64,000 nt of DNA from UBA2336 sp964404445. Its GTDB lineage: Bacteria > Bacteroidota > Bacteroidia > Cytophagales > Cyclobacteriaceae. Positions within the stretch are counted from its first letter, which is position 1; each line of letters starts with the position of its first letter. The notes under the pieces were generated by a model. The model searched no databases. It was not told where the DNA came from and was given only the letters and a program-made list of their open reading frames with translations. Positions 1 to 9,420 of this stretch are shown here, in pieces. The stretch spans positions 872,306-936,305 of the forward strand of contig CAYOJW010000001.1 of NCBI GenBank assembly GCA_964404445.1, written 5' to 3'. The translations under genes and the position numbers were made by a program.

Positions 1-195
1 TTCGGTTCCGTCCATGGCGATTGTGCGTACGCGATCTTCGCCAAGGTGTTGCTGACATTCCAATACGATTTTGGTGCCGTCAGCTTTTGTTACTTCTAAT
101 GAATCGAGGATGTTGGGGAGCTTTGAACCGGGGGTATCAAACGCTACGTCAACTACGGGTCCGATAACCTGGGTGATCTTGCCAATATTCGCCAT
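1..195 (-). CDS. atpD: F1-ATPase beta subunit, N-terminal part
   Basis: The reverse strand encodes 65 residues beginning MANIGKITQVIGPVVDVAF, the characteristic N-terminal beta-barrel start of the ATP synthase beta subunit. The gene runs off the left edge, so the nucleotide-binding domain is not visible. The product is the catalytic subunit of membrane ATP synthase. The start is the ATG at 195-193. About 160 bp without a gene separate it from the divergently placed end of the next gene. This is a core gene and it anchors the left side as ordinary chromosome. Confidence 0.95.
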   Translation of the reverse strand, partial: MANIGKITQVIGPVVDVAFDTPGSKLPNILDSLEVTKADGTKIVLECQQHLGEDRVRTIAMDGTE

Positions 196-357
196 GTGTG
201 ACTGAGATTTATGTGGTTTAATTGTGGTTTTCCTGAGCCTGAATGCCCAATGTTAGAAGGCATTAAAATTCAGGCGCAAAAGTAACTTTTATCGCCCAAA
301 AGGCAATGCTGTTTGAAATAAGATTTTGGTTGAAATCAGCCCGAAAACACGGGTTTT

Positions 358-1575
358 TCACGAAACGGTATTCAGGGCAATCCGAAAGGTAGTTCCCTGG
401 TTTTCTTCCGATGACTTCACGAAAATTTTGCCGTTGTGGTAAGATTCGATAATTCGTTTGGCTAAGGTAAGCCCCAACCCCCAGCCGCGCTTTTTGGTGG
501 TGAACCCCGGCCTGAAAACCATCGATATTTTGGAGCGCGGAATACCCTTACCGGTATCAGAAATATCGATAAAAACTTTGCTGTCGCTGCCGCGCAGTAT
601 TTTAATGGCAATGCTGCCGGAGCCGCCAATGGCATCCACGGCATTTTTGCACAGGTTTTCAATAACCCATTCAAATAACGGAGGGTGTATCATCACCTGG
701 ATATTTTCCGACAGGGTAAACACCTCCATGTTAACTTTTGAAGAAATACGAACTCTCAGATAACTCACTACGTGGTTTACAAGGGCTACAACATTTTCCT
801 GCCGCAGCACAGGCACCGATCCGATGCTGGAAAAACGCTCGGTTACAACGGTAAGCTTACGGATGTCTTTTTCGAGTTCGTCAACAATACCACGTTTGGT
901 GAGTTCGGGGTCGTCACGTAATACTTCGATCCACGCCATCAGAGAAGAAAGCGGTGTGCCCAACTGGTGTGCGGTTTCTTTGGCTAACCCTACCCATAAA
1001 CGGTTTTGTTCGGCAGCTTTCGAATAATTAAACGCCAAAAATGAAATGAATCCGAAAACAGCAATTACCAAAAGCTGGATGTACGGGTAAGCGTTGATTT
1101 GCGTGAGCAGGAAAGAGTTTTTGTAATAAATCTCACCATACTTTTCGGTAACCCCTTCGCTGTTTATATATGTTACCTGAATAGGTTCGTACGTGCTGCG
1201 CATGGTGTTTAATTCGCGTTTAAACTGCCGGGCAATGAAAGTCGCTCCACGAGTCGAATCGATGGATACATTTCGCGCATAGAGAATGCTTTCGGCATTA
1301 TCAATTAAAATGGTGGGGATAGAGTTGTTTTTACTGATGATCTCTTGCGTAACAAAATTTATGTTAGTGTTGATGTCTTCGTTAATGGTATATTCAATGG
1401 CGCGTGCATACAGTATTACCTGTTCTTTTTCACGTTGCTTTAACTGGCGTACTAATATTTCAGTATAAAAAATTGACGCTGCGCTGATTACAGCCGACAC
1501 GGCCAGTACAATCCATTTAATATTGGAGTTGTTGCGGTAGAAATCGATCGTAGAAGCAATGGATTTACGTGTCAT
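358..1575 (-). CDS. membrane sensor histidine kinase
   Basis: The 405-residue protein has two membrane segments (about residues 20-42 and 166-184) enclosing a periplasmic sensor of about 120 residues. A cytoplasmic kinase core follows. H203 in AKETAHQLGTPLSS is the expected phosphoacceptor, NLCKNAVDAIG is the N box, DTGKGIP and GWGLGLTLAKR are the G boxes. There is no clear HAMP domain, and no response regulator gene is adjacent, so the partner must be elsewhere (orphan kinase). The ATG at 1575 is preferred over an in-frame GTG one codon earlier. The ligand cannot be told from the sequence. Confidence 0.92.
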   Translation of the reverse strand: MTRKSIASTIDFYRNNSNIKWIVLAVSAVISAASIFYTEILVRQLKQREKEQVILYARAIEYTINEDINTNINFVTQEIISKNNSIPTILIDNAESILYARNVSIDSTRGATFIARQFKRELNTMRSTYEPIQVTYINSEGVTEKYGEIYYKNSFLLTQINAYPYIQLLVIAVFGFISFLAFNYSKAAEQNRLWVGLAKETAHQLGTPLSSLMAWIEVLRDDPELTKRGIVDELEKDIRKLTVVTERFSSIGSVPVLRQENVVALVNHVVSYLRVRISSKVNMEVFTLSENIQVMIHPPLFEWVIENLCKNAVDAIGGSGSIAIKILRGSDSKVFIDISDTGKGIPRSKISMVFRPGFTTKKRGWGLGLTLAKRIIESYHNGKIFVKSSEENQGTTFRIALNTVS

Positions 1576-1593
1576 CACGAATGAAAAGTAAAT

Positions 1594-1624
1594 AAAAAAA
1601 CCGGATCGTTAAACCCGGTTTTTA
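1594..1624. terminator. bidirectional Rho-independent terminator
   Basis: AAACCGG and CCGGTTT arms are flanked by A-runs on the left and T-runs on the right. It lies just after the ABC permease (minus strand) and just before the kinase start, so it probably ends ABC operon transcripts. Confidence 0.6.
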
Positions 1625-1650
1625 TTGTAGGTACAAGACAACCTCCTAAC

Positions 1651-3000
1651 TTACTGCTTTGTCATAAACCACTTGGCCAATACTTTATAAGTAACTTTTG
1701 TGCCTGTCATTAAAATACCCACACGGTAAATGCGGCCGGCAATCCAGGTGGTGAATAAAAACCCGGCCACTAATAACACCATCGACAGGGCAAGCTCCCA
1801 TGCCGGAACGCCAAAGGCTATTCGGCCAATCATGGCAACGGGCGATGTAAGGGGAATTATAGACAACCAGAAACTTGCCTGACTGGTGTGATCTTGTAAT
1901 ACAAAAACAAATAGCCCCAGATACCCGATTAGTAATGGCAATGTTATCGGGAATTGAAATTGCTGGGCATCCTGAATGGAATCAACAGCCGAACCGACAG
2001 CCGCAAACAACGACCCGTATAAAAGATACCCTCCCAGAAAGTAAAAGATAAATACCACCGCAATGGTGCCAAAAGGTATCTGGCTCATGTTGCCTAAGAG
2101 TTTTTGGATGTCTGCATTTTGAGGGGCTTTCTGTTTTTCCTGCGGAACGGCTTCAATTGTATTTGATTGTGATTCTATATTCTTTATAACCTGTTCGCTC
2201 ATTTGCTTTTGGGGCATCTCTAAACCGAAAGAGCCCAAAACGCTGGTGAACACAACGGTGCTCAGTACCATCCAGATAATGAATTGCAAAAGCCCTACGG
2301 AGGCAATACCAATAATTTTACCCAGCATTAACTGGAACGGCTTAACGGATGATACGATAACTTCCACAACCTTCGATGTTTTCTCATCAATAACACCTTG
2401 CATGATTTGAATGCCGTAGATCAGTACGAACATGTAAATCAAAATGCCCAGCACAAAACCAATGGCATAAAATAAACCTGAGTTGCTTTCTTTTTCCTCG
2501 CCCGTTACGGACAGGTTAATCTGTTTCAAATTAACGCTTGTTGTTAAGGCTTTTAAGGTAGCGGCATCGATGTTGTACTTTTCTAATTTCAACTCACGGA
2601 TGCGTTCGGCCATGGTGCGTTCGAGTGTGCTTATTTTTTCAATACTGGGATTGTCTTTGGTGTACAAAACAAATCCTTCAGGCTTGAACACGTCAAAAGG
2701 TGGTATGTAGAGTAGAGCAAAATCAGATGTTTCGTTATAGGCTTTCTTCCCTTGCTCTAACGGCACATCGAGTTTAACAAAATGAAACTTGTCGGTATCG
2801 GTAAAATTGAATTTCCCACTTTCATCAATTACCTGAACGGTATCGGCTTTGGCCGATTCGGATTGTTTCAGCATGATGAAGATCATACCGCCCATGATTA
2901 ACGGAAAAATCAACGGCACCAGAATGGTGGTGAGCAAAAACGATTTCTTTTGTACGCGGTTTAAAAATTCGCGCTGTATAATTAATAATATCTTGTTCAT
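1651..3000 (-). CDS. ABC-2 type exporter permease (NatB-like)
   Basis: The 449-residue membrane protein has one N-terminal transmembrane helix (about 20-43), a large extracytoplasmic loop of about 130 residues, and a cluster of helices in the C-terminal half. This is the layout of ABC-2 permeases of the NatB/YhaP type. It lies 22 bp downstream of an ABC ATPase gene on the same strand, so the two surely form one exporter. Members of this family export ions, lipids or peptides; the substrate here is unknown. Confidence 0.85.
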   Translation of the reverse strand: MNKILLIIQREFLNRVQKKSFLLTTILVPLIFPLIMGGMIFIMLKQSESAKADTVQVIDESGKFNFTDTDKFHFVKLDVPLEQGKKAYNETSDFALLYIPPFDVFKPEGFVLYTKDNPSIEKISTLERTMAERIRELKLEKYNIDAATLKALTTSVNLKQINLSVTGEEKESNSGLFYAIGFVLGILIYMFVLIYGIQIMQGVIDEKTSKVVEVIVSSVKPFQLMLGKIIGIASVGLLQFIIWMVLSTVVFTSVLGSFGLEMPQKQMSEQVIKNIESQSNTIEAVPQEKQKAPQNADIQKLLGNMSQIPFGTIAVVFIFYFLGGYLLYGSLFAAVGSAVDSIQDAQQFQFPITLPLLIGYLGLFVFVLQDHTSQASFWLSIIPLTSPVAMIGRIAFGVPAWELALSMVLLVAGFLFTTWIAGRIYRVGILMTGTKVTYKVLAKWFMTKQ

Positions 3001-3022
3001 AACGTATTACGGTTGATGTGTG

Positions 3023-3970
3023 TTAACCTACTTCCTGTAAATGCCTGCGCAGGGCGTCTTCGTCTTCGCCCTTTACCATGCCAATAAAAATATCGGCCAT
3101 GCTTGGAAGTTTTTCCTGAAAGCTGCTAAGCTCGGTTTTTTCGATTAGCTCGCGGATAACCTGGTTGGCTTTTATGCCTGTTTGCGCTTTAATGGTAGAA
3201 GCATACAGGTCGCCCTCAACCAGGTTTTGTTTTACCAACTCGTAGCGTGACGGATCAAGTTGAAAGTTGTTGCCGTGGTGCTCAATCAAAAATGTATTGC
3301 TGCGGAACTGATCTTTCACCTGTTTTTTCGATCCTTCCAGAATTTTTTTCGATTTGTTGATCAGTGCAATGTCATCGCACAAATCCTCTACGGTTTCCAT
3401 GCGGTGTGTAGAGAAAATAATGGTAGAGCCGTTATCGCGTAGCGACAAAATCTCTTCGGTAATTAACCGGGCGTTTACCGGATCGAAGCCCGAAAAGGGT
3501 TCATCCAAAATGATGAGCTTAGGCTCGTGCATTACCGTGCTGATGAACTGCACCTTTTGCGCCATCCCTTTGCTGAGGTCTTCTATTTTTTTATCCCACC
3601 AGTCGGTGATCTGAAATTTTTTGAGCCATGCTTTACTTTTTTCGATGGCTTTGCTGCGGTTCATGCCTTTTAGCTGGGCAAGGTACAATAGCTGATCGCC
3701 CACCTTCAATTTTTTGTACAGGCCGCGCTCTTCGGGTAGGTAGCCGATGGCACCAATATGCTTTTCGCTGAGGCGTTCACCAAAAATGGTGATTTCACCG
3801 GCATCGGCATTGATAATCTGGTTAATGATACGGATCAGGGTTGTTTTACCCGCTCCGTTGGGGCCTAACAATCCGTAAATGCTTTTTTGCGGGATGGTGA
3901 GGCTTACATCGTCAAGCGCTACATGGTTTGTATAGCGCTTGGTTACATTTTTTGCTGAAAGTGCTTCCAC
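3023..3970 (-). CDS. ABC transporter ATP-binding protein (NatA-like)
   Basis: The 315-residue ATPase has Walker A GPNGAGKTT at 36-44, signature LSKGM at 132-136 and Walker B LIILDEPFSGFDP from 152. A C-terminal extension of about 90 residues resembles DUF4162, which accompanies exporters of the NatA type. It is the first gene of a two-gene operon with the permease. The only plausible start is GTG at 3970, because the next methionine lies far inside the ATPase fold. It powers export by the adjacent permease. Confidence 0.9.
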   Translation of the reverse strand: MEALSAKNVTKRYTNHVALDDVSLTIPQKSIYGLLGPNGAGKTTLIRIINQIINADAGEITIFGERLSEKHIGAIGYLPEERGLYKKLKVGDQLLYLAQLKGMNRSKAIEKSKAWLKKFQITDWWDKKIEDLSKGMAQKVQFISTVMHEPKLIILDEPFSGFDPVNARLITEEILSLRDNGSTIIFSTHRMETVEDLCDDIALINKSKKILEGSKKQVKDQFRSNTFLIEHHGNNFQLDPSRYELVKQNLVEGDLYASTIKAQTGIKANQVIRELIEKTELSSFQEKLPSMADIFIGMVKGEDEDALRRHLQEVG

Positions 3971-4046
3971 TGCTTATGGTTTGATACTGTCAAATTAGTA
4001 TCAAAAGATAAGCAGGAATTACGAAACAACGCAGGTATTAGTAGCC

Positions 4047-4943
4047 CTACTGTTTTTCTTTAAAGATGATGTTGCCCAGCGATACGTCTAAGTCGAACGT
4101 AAGGGCATTTTTAGAGTCTTTTGTGTAGGCCGCGTTTGCAAAGGTGTTCTCGCTGGTTTTTTTCAGGGCATCGGGCATACGTACACTGCACAACCACGAA
4201 TCTTTGATTTTTACCAGCACCGGTACAGACTGATCGGCCGGTAACAGCACTACGAGATTACCTGCGCCTACACTGCCCTTTACATGGTTGGCAACAATGG
4301 GGGCAGTGCTTAAATCAAGCATAACATTACCAAAACCCACGTTGGCCACTACATATTTAGGTTTGGCTAAGCTCAGGTTTTTTGCGTTTACCGAACCCAT
4401 ATCAACCTTTACGGAAAAAGTGTCCATTTCCACTAAGTTTTCAAGCCCGGTGTGGTACCCGATGTTAACATCGGCACTACCGATGTTAATGCGCAGTGTT
4501 TTTACCGCCAGCCCCGAAAGGTCAACGTTGGCATTGCCCACACCATAACTAAGCTCAAGCGCATAAGGCTTGGCATCGGTGAGGTACATTTTCCAGAATT
4601 TTTCCTGGGCGGGCTTATCACCGCCAAACATACGTGACGATACGGTTTGGCTAAAGCTTTCGGATTGGGTTTCTTCTAACGAAAGCATAACCTCGCACAC
4701 GCTGCCCTTGATTTCTTTCACAAAGCGGTGCGAATAGTTTTCTTCTGTTTGATTGCTGAATACGTTCAGGATTTCGGCATTGTGGCTGGGCCGGATAAAG
4801 CAGGTGCCGCTGTTGGCTTTCAGCTTCAGCTTGATTTTTTCAGTGGTTGGGGCATCTTCTACCGAAAATTGCTTCTTGATTTGCCCGAAGGACACCCCCG
4901 CCACAACCAATCCGATACACGTAAGTCCTAAAAATTTCTGCAT
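4047..4943 (-). CDS. secreted beta-repeat protein, DUF4097-like
   Basis: The 298-residue protein starts with a signal peptide (MQKFLGLTCIGLVVAGVSFG, then Q). The mature part is rich in short alternating beta repeats such as LRINIGSADVNIG and VVANVGFGNVMLDLS, which look like the toast-rack/DUF4097 beta-helix fold. No catalytic residues are evident. It sits between the ABC operon and dnaJ, with its own terminator region upstream. The family assignment is from repeat appearance only; function unknown. Confidence 0.65.
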   Translation of the reverse strand: MQKFLGLTCIGLVVAGVSFGQIKKQFSVEDAPTTEKIKLKLKANSGTCFIRPSHNAEILNVFSNQTEENYSHRFVKEIKGSVCEVMLSLEETQSESFSQTVSSRMFGGDKPAQEKFWKMYLTDAKPYALELSYGVGNANVDLSGLAVKTLRINIGSADVNIGYHTGLENLVEMDTFSVKVDMGSVNAKNLSLAKPKYVVANVGFGNVMLDLSTAPIVANHVKGSVGAGNLVVLLPADQSVPVLVKIKDSWLCSVRMPDALKKTSENTFANAAYTKDSKNALTFDLDVSLGNIIFKEKQ

Positions 4944-5007
4944 GATGAATACTTACGCACTACCCTCCAAAGGGTTGCTGTATGTAAGAATTTTTAAAAA
5001 ATTGCTA

Positions 5008-5038
5008 AAAAAACACCCGTTAGAGGGTAGTAACGGGT
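5008..5038 (-). terminator. terminator after dnaJ
   Basis: The minus-strand transcript reads ACCCGTTA, an 8-nt loop, TAACGGGT, then a G and a T-run. It lies 27 bp past the dnaJ stop codon. Confidence 0.7.
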
Positions 5039-5064
5039 ATTGTTAGGTAAGGGTTACAGCAGGT

Positions 5065-6189
5065 TTAATTAAAAAACTCCTTCATTCGCTCGAAAAAGCC
5101 CTTGTCGCTGGCATCGGGCTTTGGCTCGAAGTTGGGTGAGGTGCGCAGTTTTTCAAGCACAGCTTTTTCATCGGGGGTAAGCTTTTTGGGTGTCCACACG
5201 TTTACGTACACCAACTGGTCGCCTGTTTCGTAGCCGTTAATGTCGCGTACACCTTTTCCGCGTAAGCGCAATATTTTACCGCTTTGTGTGCCCGGGTCGA
5301 TCTTGATTTTTACACGGCCTCCAATAGAGGGAACCTCTACGCTGGTACCCAGGGCGGCATCGATAAAACTGATGTGCAAATCGTAGATCACGTTGTTACC
5401 ATCGCGTTTCAGGTTGGTGTCTTCCTGTTCTTCGATCAGGATCAGCAAATCGCCTGGAATGCCTCCGCCCGGGGCATCGTTGCCTTTGCCCGACATGGAA
5501 AGCTGCATACCATCGGCCACACCGGCCGGTATTTTTATCGAGAGAACTTCTTCTTTTGAAACCAAGCCCGAACTGTCAACTCCGTTTGGTCTTTTATCGA
5601 TGGTTTGTCCGGCTCCATTACACGCAGGGCACGTTGTTGTCGATACCATCTGCCCCAGCATGGTGTTGACTACCTTGCGGGTTTGCCCGGTACCGTTACA
5701 GGTTGTACAGTTTTTATAGGTAACGCCTTCGGCTTGTGTAAGGCGGTTTACTTTGATTTTTTTCTCGACACCGTTGGCGATTTCTTCGAGCGTGAGTTTG
5801 AGTTTGATACGCAGGTTTGAACCTTTGCGTTGCCGCTTGCGGCCACTGCCGCCTCCGAAGAAGCTATCGAACGGGCTGCCGCCACCGCCTCCAAAGATGT
5901 CGCCAAACTGACTGAAGATGTCGTCCATGTTCATGTGGCCGGAACCTCCGCCATACCCGCCACCGCCCGGGCGCGCGTGGCCAAAGCGATCGTACTGCGC
6001 ACGTTTATCGGGGCTGCTCAATACTTCATACGCTTCGGCAGCTTCTTTAAATTTTTCTTCGGCTTCTTTATTGCCCGGGTTTTTATCGGGGTGAAACTGC
6101 ATAGCTACCTTGCGGTATGCTTTTTTTATTTCATCGGCCGATGCGGTTTTGCCAATGCCTAATGTTTCGTAGTAATCTCTTTTTGCCAT
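5065..6189 (-). CDS. dnaJ: chaperone DnaJ (Hsp40) with reduced zinc domain
   Basis: The 374-residue co-chaperone delivers substrates to DnaK and stimulates its ATPase. The J domain carries HPD at 33-35, followed by a Gly/Phe-rich stretch (about 73-117) and the C-terminal beta-sandwich domains. The zinc domain is reduced: only two CxxCxGxG motifs are present (161-168 and 187-194) instead of four. By spacing and the TMLGQM link these match canonical motifs II and III, which form the second zinc centre; motifs I and IV are gone. It follows grpE on the same strand, the usual heat-shock pairing. Confidence 0.95.
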   Translation of the reverse strand: MAKRDYYETLGIGKTASADEIKKAYRKVAMQFHPDKNPGNKEAEEKFKEAAEAYEVLSSPDKRAQYDRFGHARPGGGGYGGGSGHMNMDDIFSQFGDIFGGGGGSPFDSFFGGGSGRKRQRKGSNLRIKLKLTLEEIANGVEKKIKVNRLTQAEGVTYKNCTTCNGTGQTRKVVNTMLGQMVSTTTCPACNGAGQTIDKRPNGVDSSGLVSKEEVLSIKIPAGVADGMQLSMSGKGNDAPGGGIPGDLLILIEEQEDTNLKRDGNNVIYDLHISFIDAALGTSVEVPSIGGRVKIKIDPGTQSGKILRLRGKGVRDINGYETGDQLVYVNVWTPKKLTPDEKAVLEKLRTSPNFEPKPDASDKGFFERMKEFFN

Positions 6190-6240
6190 TGTTCGAGGTT
6201 CGAATTGCGATGTTCGAGATTGGATGTTCGAACATCGTTA
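6190..6240. repeat. palindromic repeat between grpE and dnaJ
   Basis: Several copies of GTTCGAG/GTTCGAA are followed by the perfect palindrome GATGTTCGAACATC (about 6222-6235). It looks like a REP-type intergenic repeat; no function can be assigned. Confidence 0.45.
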
Positions 6241-6292
6241 TTGTTATTTTTTTATTCCCGGTTTTTGAGTTTCACCTGTTGAGCATAAGACG

Positions 6293-6841
6293 TCAATTTC
6301 CAACAACAACTTTTGCGAAACGGATTACTTTGTCGTTTAGTAAATACCCCTGTTCTACCACATCGATTACTTTGCCTTTCAGTGACTCGTCAGGGGCGGG
6401 AACTTGCGTAATGGCTTCATGAAAATCAGGATCGAACGCAGCGCCTTTTGCTTCCATGAGTTTTACACCGGCTTGGTCTAAGATTTTTTTGAATTTCGTG
6501 TAGATCAACAGGAAGCCTTCCATTTCTTTGCTGCTGCTTTCTTTGAATGCTTTTTCGGCACGTTCAAAATCATCAATCACCGGAAGGAAATCGTTTACTA
6601 ATTTTTCGTTTGCGCTTTGGATCAGTTCTAATTTTTCTTTGGCCGTTCTGCGCCTGAAATTCTCGAACTCAGAGTACAAACGTAAATACTTGTCTTTTGT
6701 CGCGGCCAGTTCGTCCTGCACTTTTTGCAATTCGCTGGTAGCGGTTTGTTCTTCTGTAACCGGGGTGTTTTCGGGGGTATCACCGGTATTTTCAGGTGTT
6801 GTATTCTCGTTTTGAACGGTTTGTTCGTGCGTGTTTTCCAT
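6293..6841 (-). CDS. grpE: nucleotide exchange factor GrpE
   Basis: The 182-residue protein has an acidic, low-complexity N-terminus, a long coiled coil (about 40-100, with EFENFRRRTAKEKLEL) and the C-terminal beta domain with HEAITQVP and VVEQGYLLNDKVIRFAKVVV. It releases ADP from DnaK and works with DnaJ, encoded next. The reading frame is open 40 codons further upstream, but that extension is unlike GrpE, so the ATG at 6841 (MENTHEQT) is chosen. Confidence 0.95.
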   Translation of the reverse strand: MENTHEQTVQNENTTPENTGDTPENTPVTEEQTATSELQKVQDELAATKDKYLRLYSEFENFRRRTAKEKLELIQSANEKLVNDFLPVIDDFERAEKAFKESSSKEMEGFLLIYTKFKKILDQAGVKLMEAKGAAFDPDFHEAITQVPAPDESLKGKVIDVVEQGYLLNDKVIRFAKVVVGN

Positions 6842-6970
6842 TAAAAAAATCGATTCGTTAATTACAGCGCCAGATGTCAATAATGTTGCCAGAGCGTGTT
6901 TTGCGCCATATTGACATTTTCGTACTTGGTTGCATAGGCTTGTGGCAGGAATTCTTACCAAACGATGCCG

Positions 6971-7960
6971 CTAATGCAGGTTTTTCCAAATCAGGTCTTT
7001 CAACTCCTGAATACCCTGCTGGATAACCGATGAGATGAAAATAACGGGCAGTTCGGTAGGTACATCTTTTTCCATTTCAGCCCTTAGCTCGGCATCGAGC
7101 ATATCGCTTTTGGTGATGGCCAGCAAACGCTTTTTGTCGAGCAACTCGGGGTTGTATTTACGCAGCTCGTTCAGCAAAATACCGTATTCGGTTTTGATGT
7201 CTTTCGAGTCGGCCGGGATCATAAACAACAGCAACGCATTGCGTTCGATGTGTCGCAGGAACTGAATGCCTAAACCTTTTCCTTCGGCAGCGCCTTCAAT
7301 AATACCGGGGATGTCGGCCATTACAAACGATTTTGAATCGCGGTAGCTGACAACACCGAGGTTTGGCGTGAGTGTAGTGAATGCGTAATCGGCAATTTTA
7401 GGTTTAGCGGCCGATACTACGGAAAGCAATGTTGACTTGCCCGCGTTGGGGAACCCGACCAGCCCGACATCAGCCAATAATTTCAACTCAAGAATTACCC
7501 AATGCTCTACGCTGGGTTCGCCCGGTTGTGTGTGCATAGGCGCACGCTGGGTGGAGGTTGCGAAAAATAAATTTCCGCGCCCACCGCGCCCGCCCCGGGT
7601 AAGAATGTACTCCTGACCGTGTTCGGTTATCTCGCAAAGTTTTTCACCGGTTTCGGCATCGCGGGCAACAGTGCCCATCGGTACTTCGAGGATTTCGTCT
7701 TTACCCGATGCCCCTGTACAGTTTTGCGATTCGCCCGGTTTGCCGTCTTCGGCTACTACGTGCTTCCGGTATTTTAAGTGAAGCAATGTCCAGAGTTGTG
7801 AATTGCCCCGTAAAATCACGTTACCTCCGCGTCCGCCATCACCGCCATCAGGCCCGCCTTTCTCGACAAATTTTTCACGGATAAAATGCAAACATCCTGC
7901 ACCACCTTTGCCGGAGCGCGAATGAAATTTTACGTGATCGATGAAGTTGGGTGATGACAT
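6971..7960 (-). CDS. obgE: ribosome-associated GTPase Obg
   Basis: The 329-residue protein has the glycine-rich Obg fold (residues 1-158, with GGPDGGDGGRGGNV) followed by a GTPase domain: G1 GFPNAGKST at 169-177, G3 ADIPG near 215, and G4 TKSD. Obg acts in late 50S ribosome assembly and stringent signalling. The C-terminal OCT domain of some homologues is absent, as is common. It lies between adk and grpE on the same strand. Confidence 0.95.
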   Translation of the reverse strand: MSSPNFIDHVKFHSRSGKGGAGCLHFIREKFVEKGGPDGGDGGRGGNVILRGNSQLWTLLHLKYRKHVVAEDGKPGESQNCTGASGKDEILEVPMGTVARDAETGEKLCEITEHGQEYILTRGGRGGRGNLFFATSTQRAPMHTQPGEPSVEHWVILELKLLADVGLVGFPNAGKSTLLSVVSAAKPKIADYAFTTLTPNLGVVSYRDSKSFVMADIPGIIEGAAEGKGLGIQFLRHIERNALLLFMIPADSKDIKTEYGILLNELRKYNPELLDKKRLLAITKSDMLDAELRAEMEKDVPTELPVIFISSVIQQGIQELKDLIWKNLH

Positions 7961-7964
7961 TTCG

Positions 7965-7997
7965 GTTGCCGGTTGTTAGTTACCGGTAACCGGCAAC
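7965..7997. repeat. hairpin between adk and obgE
   Basis: GTTGCCGGTT and AACCGGCAAC form a perfect 10-bp inverted repeat with a 13-nt loop. There is no T-run, so it looks like a REP-type repeat rather than a terminator. Confidence 0.5.
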
Positions 7998-8007
7998 TGG
8001 TAACGAA

Positions 8008-8577
8008 TTATTTCTTATCAATGATTGTGCAGATGCTGTTACGAATGTCTTCGATGTCGCCAATGCCCTGCACGGTTTTTAAGCGGCCTTGCTTTTCGTA
8101 ATAAGGCAAAACGTGAACAGTTTTGGTAAAATATTCGGTAATGCGTTTGTTAAGTTTTTCTTCTTCGTCATCTACACGGTTTTCGATGCTTCTGCGCTTG
8201 GCAATGCGTGCGCGAACTTCGGCTTCGGTAACATCGAGCGCAATTACGTGATGGATGGCTGTGCCTTGTGCTTTCATGAAGGCATCGAGCGCTTCGGCTT
8301 GTGCCACGGTGCGCGGAAAGCCATCGAACAAAAAGCCTTTGGCGTTAGGGTTTTTATCAAGCTCTTCTTTGAGCATGGCAATGGTAATTTCATCGGGGAC
8401 AAGTGAACCGCTGTTCATGATTTCTTTAACACGTTTGCCGAGGTCGGTATCGTTTTTTGTGTGCCAGCGAAACAGGTCACCGGTTGAGATGTGAACAAAG
8501 CCATATTGTTTAATAAGCTTTTCGCTTTGAGTTCCTTTACCAGCGCCCGGAGGGCCAAAGAGTACGAGATTGATCAT
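8008..8577 (-). CDS. adk: adenylate kinase
   Basis: The 189-residue enzyme converts ATP and AMP to two ADP. The P-loop GPPGAGKGTQ starts at residue 7, the AMP-binding FDGFPRT and the lid region RRSIENRVDDEEE are present. The lid is the short type without a zinc domain. The ATG at 8577 (MINLVLFG) fits the family; an 11-codon upstream extension is rejected. It is followed on the same strand by obgE. Confidence 0.95.
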   Translation of the reverse strand: MINLVLFGPPGAGKGTQSEKLIKQYGFVHISTGDLFRWHTKNDTDLGKRVKEIMNSGSLVPDEITIAMLKEELDKNPNAKGFLFDGFPRTVAQAEALDAFMKAQGTAIHHVIALDVTEAEVRARIAKRRSIENRVDDEEEKLNKRITEYFTKTVHVLPYYEKQGRLKTVQGIGDIEDIRNSICTIIDKK

Positions 8578-8678
8578 GCGCTTAAAAATTAAAGACGGGC
8601 AAGATAGCAATTAGCCTGCATATTGCTTGCGGTGAATGGCTGCTAAGCATGTTTTGGGTTATGATATTTGTCACTTTT

Positions 8679-9209
8679 TCAGACCTGAACAGCCTTGTAC
8701 AAGTCTTTTAGGTTGCGCCCGTAGCCCTGGTAATCAAGTCCGTAACCGAGTACAAACTCGTCATCGATGTCGAAACCCACGTACTTGGGCTGTACGGCAT
8801 GTGAGCGTGCCTGCGTTTTTCTGATCAGCGTTACGATTTCGAGCGAACGGGTTCCCAGCGACCCGAACTCATCGGCTACTTTGCTTAATGTAAGGCCGGT
8901 GTCCATGATGTCTTCGATGAGGATAATATCCTGGCCGAACAGGCTTTCGTTCAGGCCGATGAGCGTATTCAGTTGGCCGGTGCTTTGGGTGCCCTGGTAC
9001 GATGAATGTTTCACAAACGAAATACGGCAATCGACTTTTAGTTCGCGTGCCAGATCGGCTGCGAAAACGAATGAACCGTTCAGTATGGGTAATAAAAGCG
9101 GGGCTTTGCCTTTGTAATCTTCGTTGATGCGTGCTGCGAGTTCTTTTACTTTTTCTTCGATTTTATTCGCAGAAATATATTTTTTGAACTCTAAATCTTT
9201 GATTTTCAT
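8679..9209 (-). CDS. hpt: hypoxanthine phosphoribosyltransferase
   Basis: The 176-residue purine salvage enzyme makes IMP or GMP from hypoxanthine or guanine and PRPP. The PRPP-binding loop IILIEDIMDTGLTL and the base-binding region KYVGFDIDDEFVLGYGLDY are clear. The ATG at 9209 gives the normal family length; an ATG nine codons earlier is also open. It is divergent from upp, the matching pyrimidine salvage gene, with about 210 bp between them that should hold both promoters. Confidence 0.92.
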   Translation of the reverse strand: MKIKDLEFKKYISANKIEEKVKELAARINEDYKGKAPLLLPILNGSFVFAADLARELKVDCRISFVKHSSYQGTQSTGQLNTLIGLNESLFGQDIILIEDIMDTGLTLSKVADEFGSLGTRSLEIVTLIRKTQARSHAVQPKYVGFDIDDEFVLGYGLDYQGYGRNLKDLYKAVQV

Positions 9210-9420
9210 ATCGCGCATAATCTCTACGGGGCGCAAAAATAACAGAATTTAGATAATTGCGTACGCTATGCGGTGTTTGTAGTTTGGCGTAAAATAATCT
9301 ACGGTATTCTTTTAGTTTGGTTGCCATTAATTTTTAAACCAGGCTTTGGCACGAACGGAATTTGTGCTTTTTTACTTCCGCAACTTTATCTAAATTTTGA
9401 TGATTTAAAAACCCATTGTT

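Noticed and set aside
6842..6961. N-terminal extension of grpE
   Set aside because: The extra 40 residues are hydrophobic and cysteine-containing, unlike the acidic GrpE start; ATG 6841 fits.
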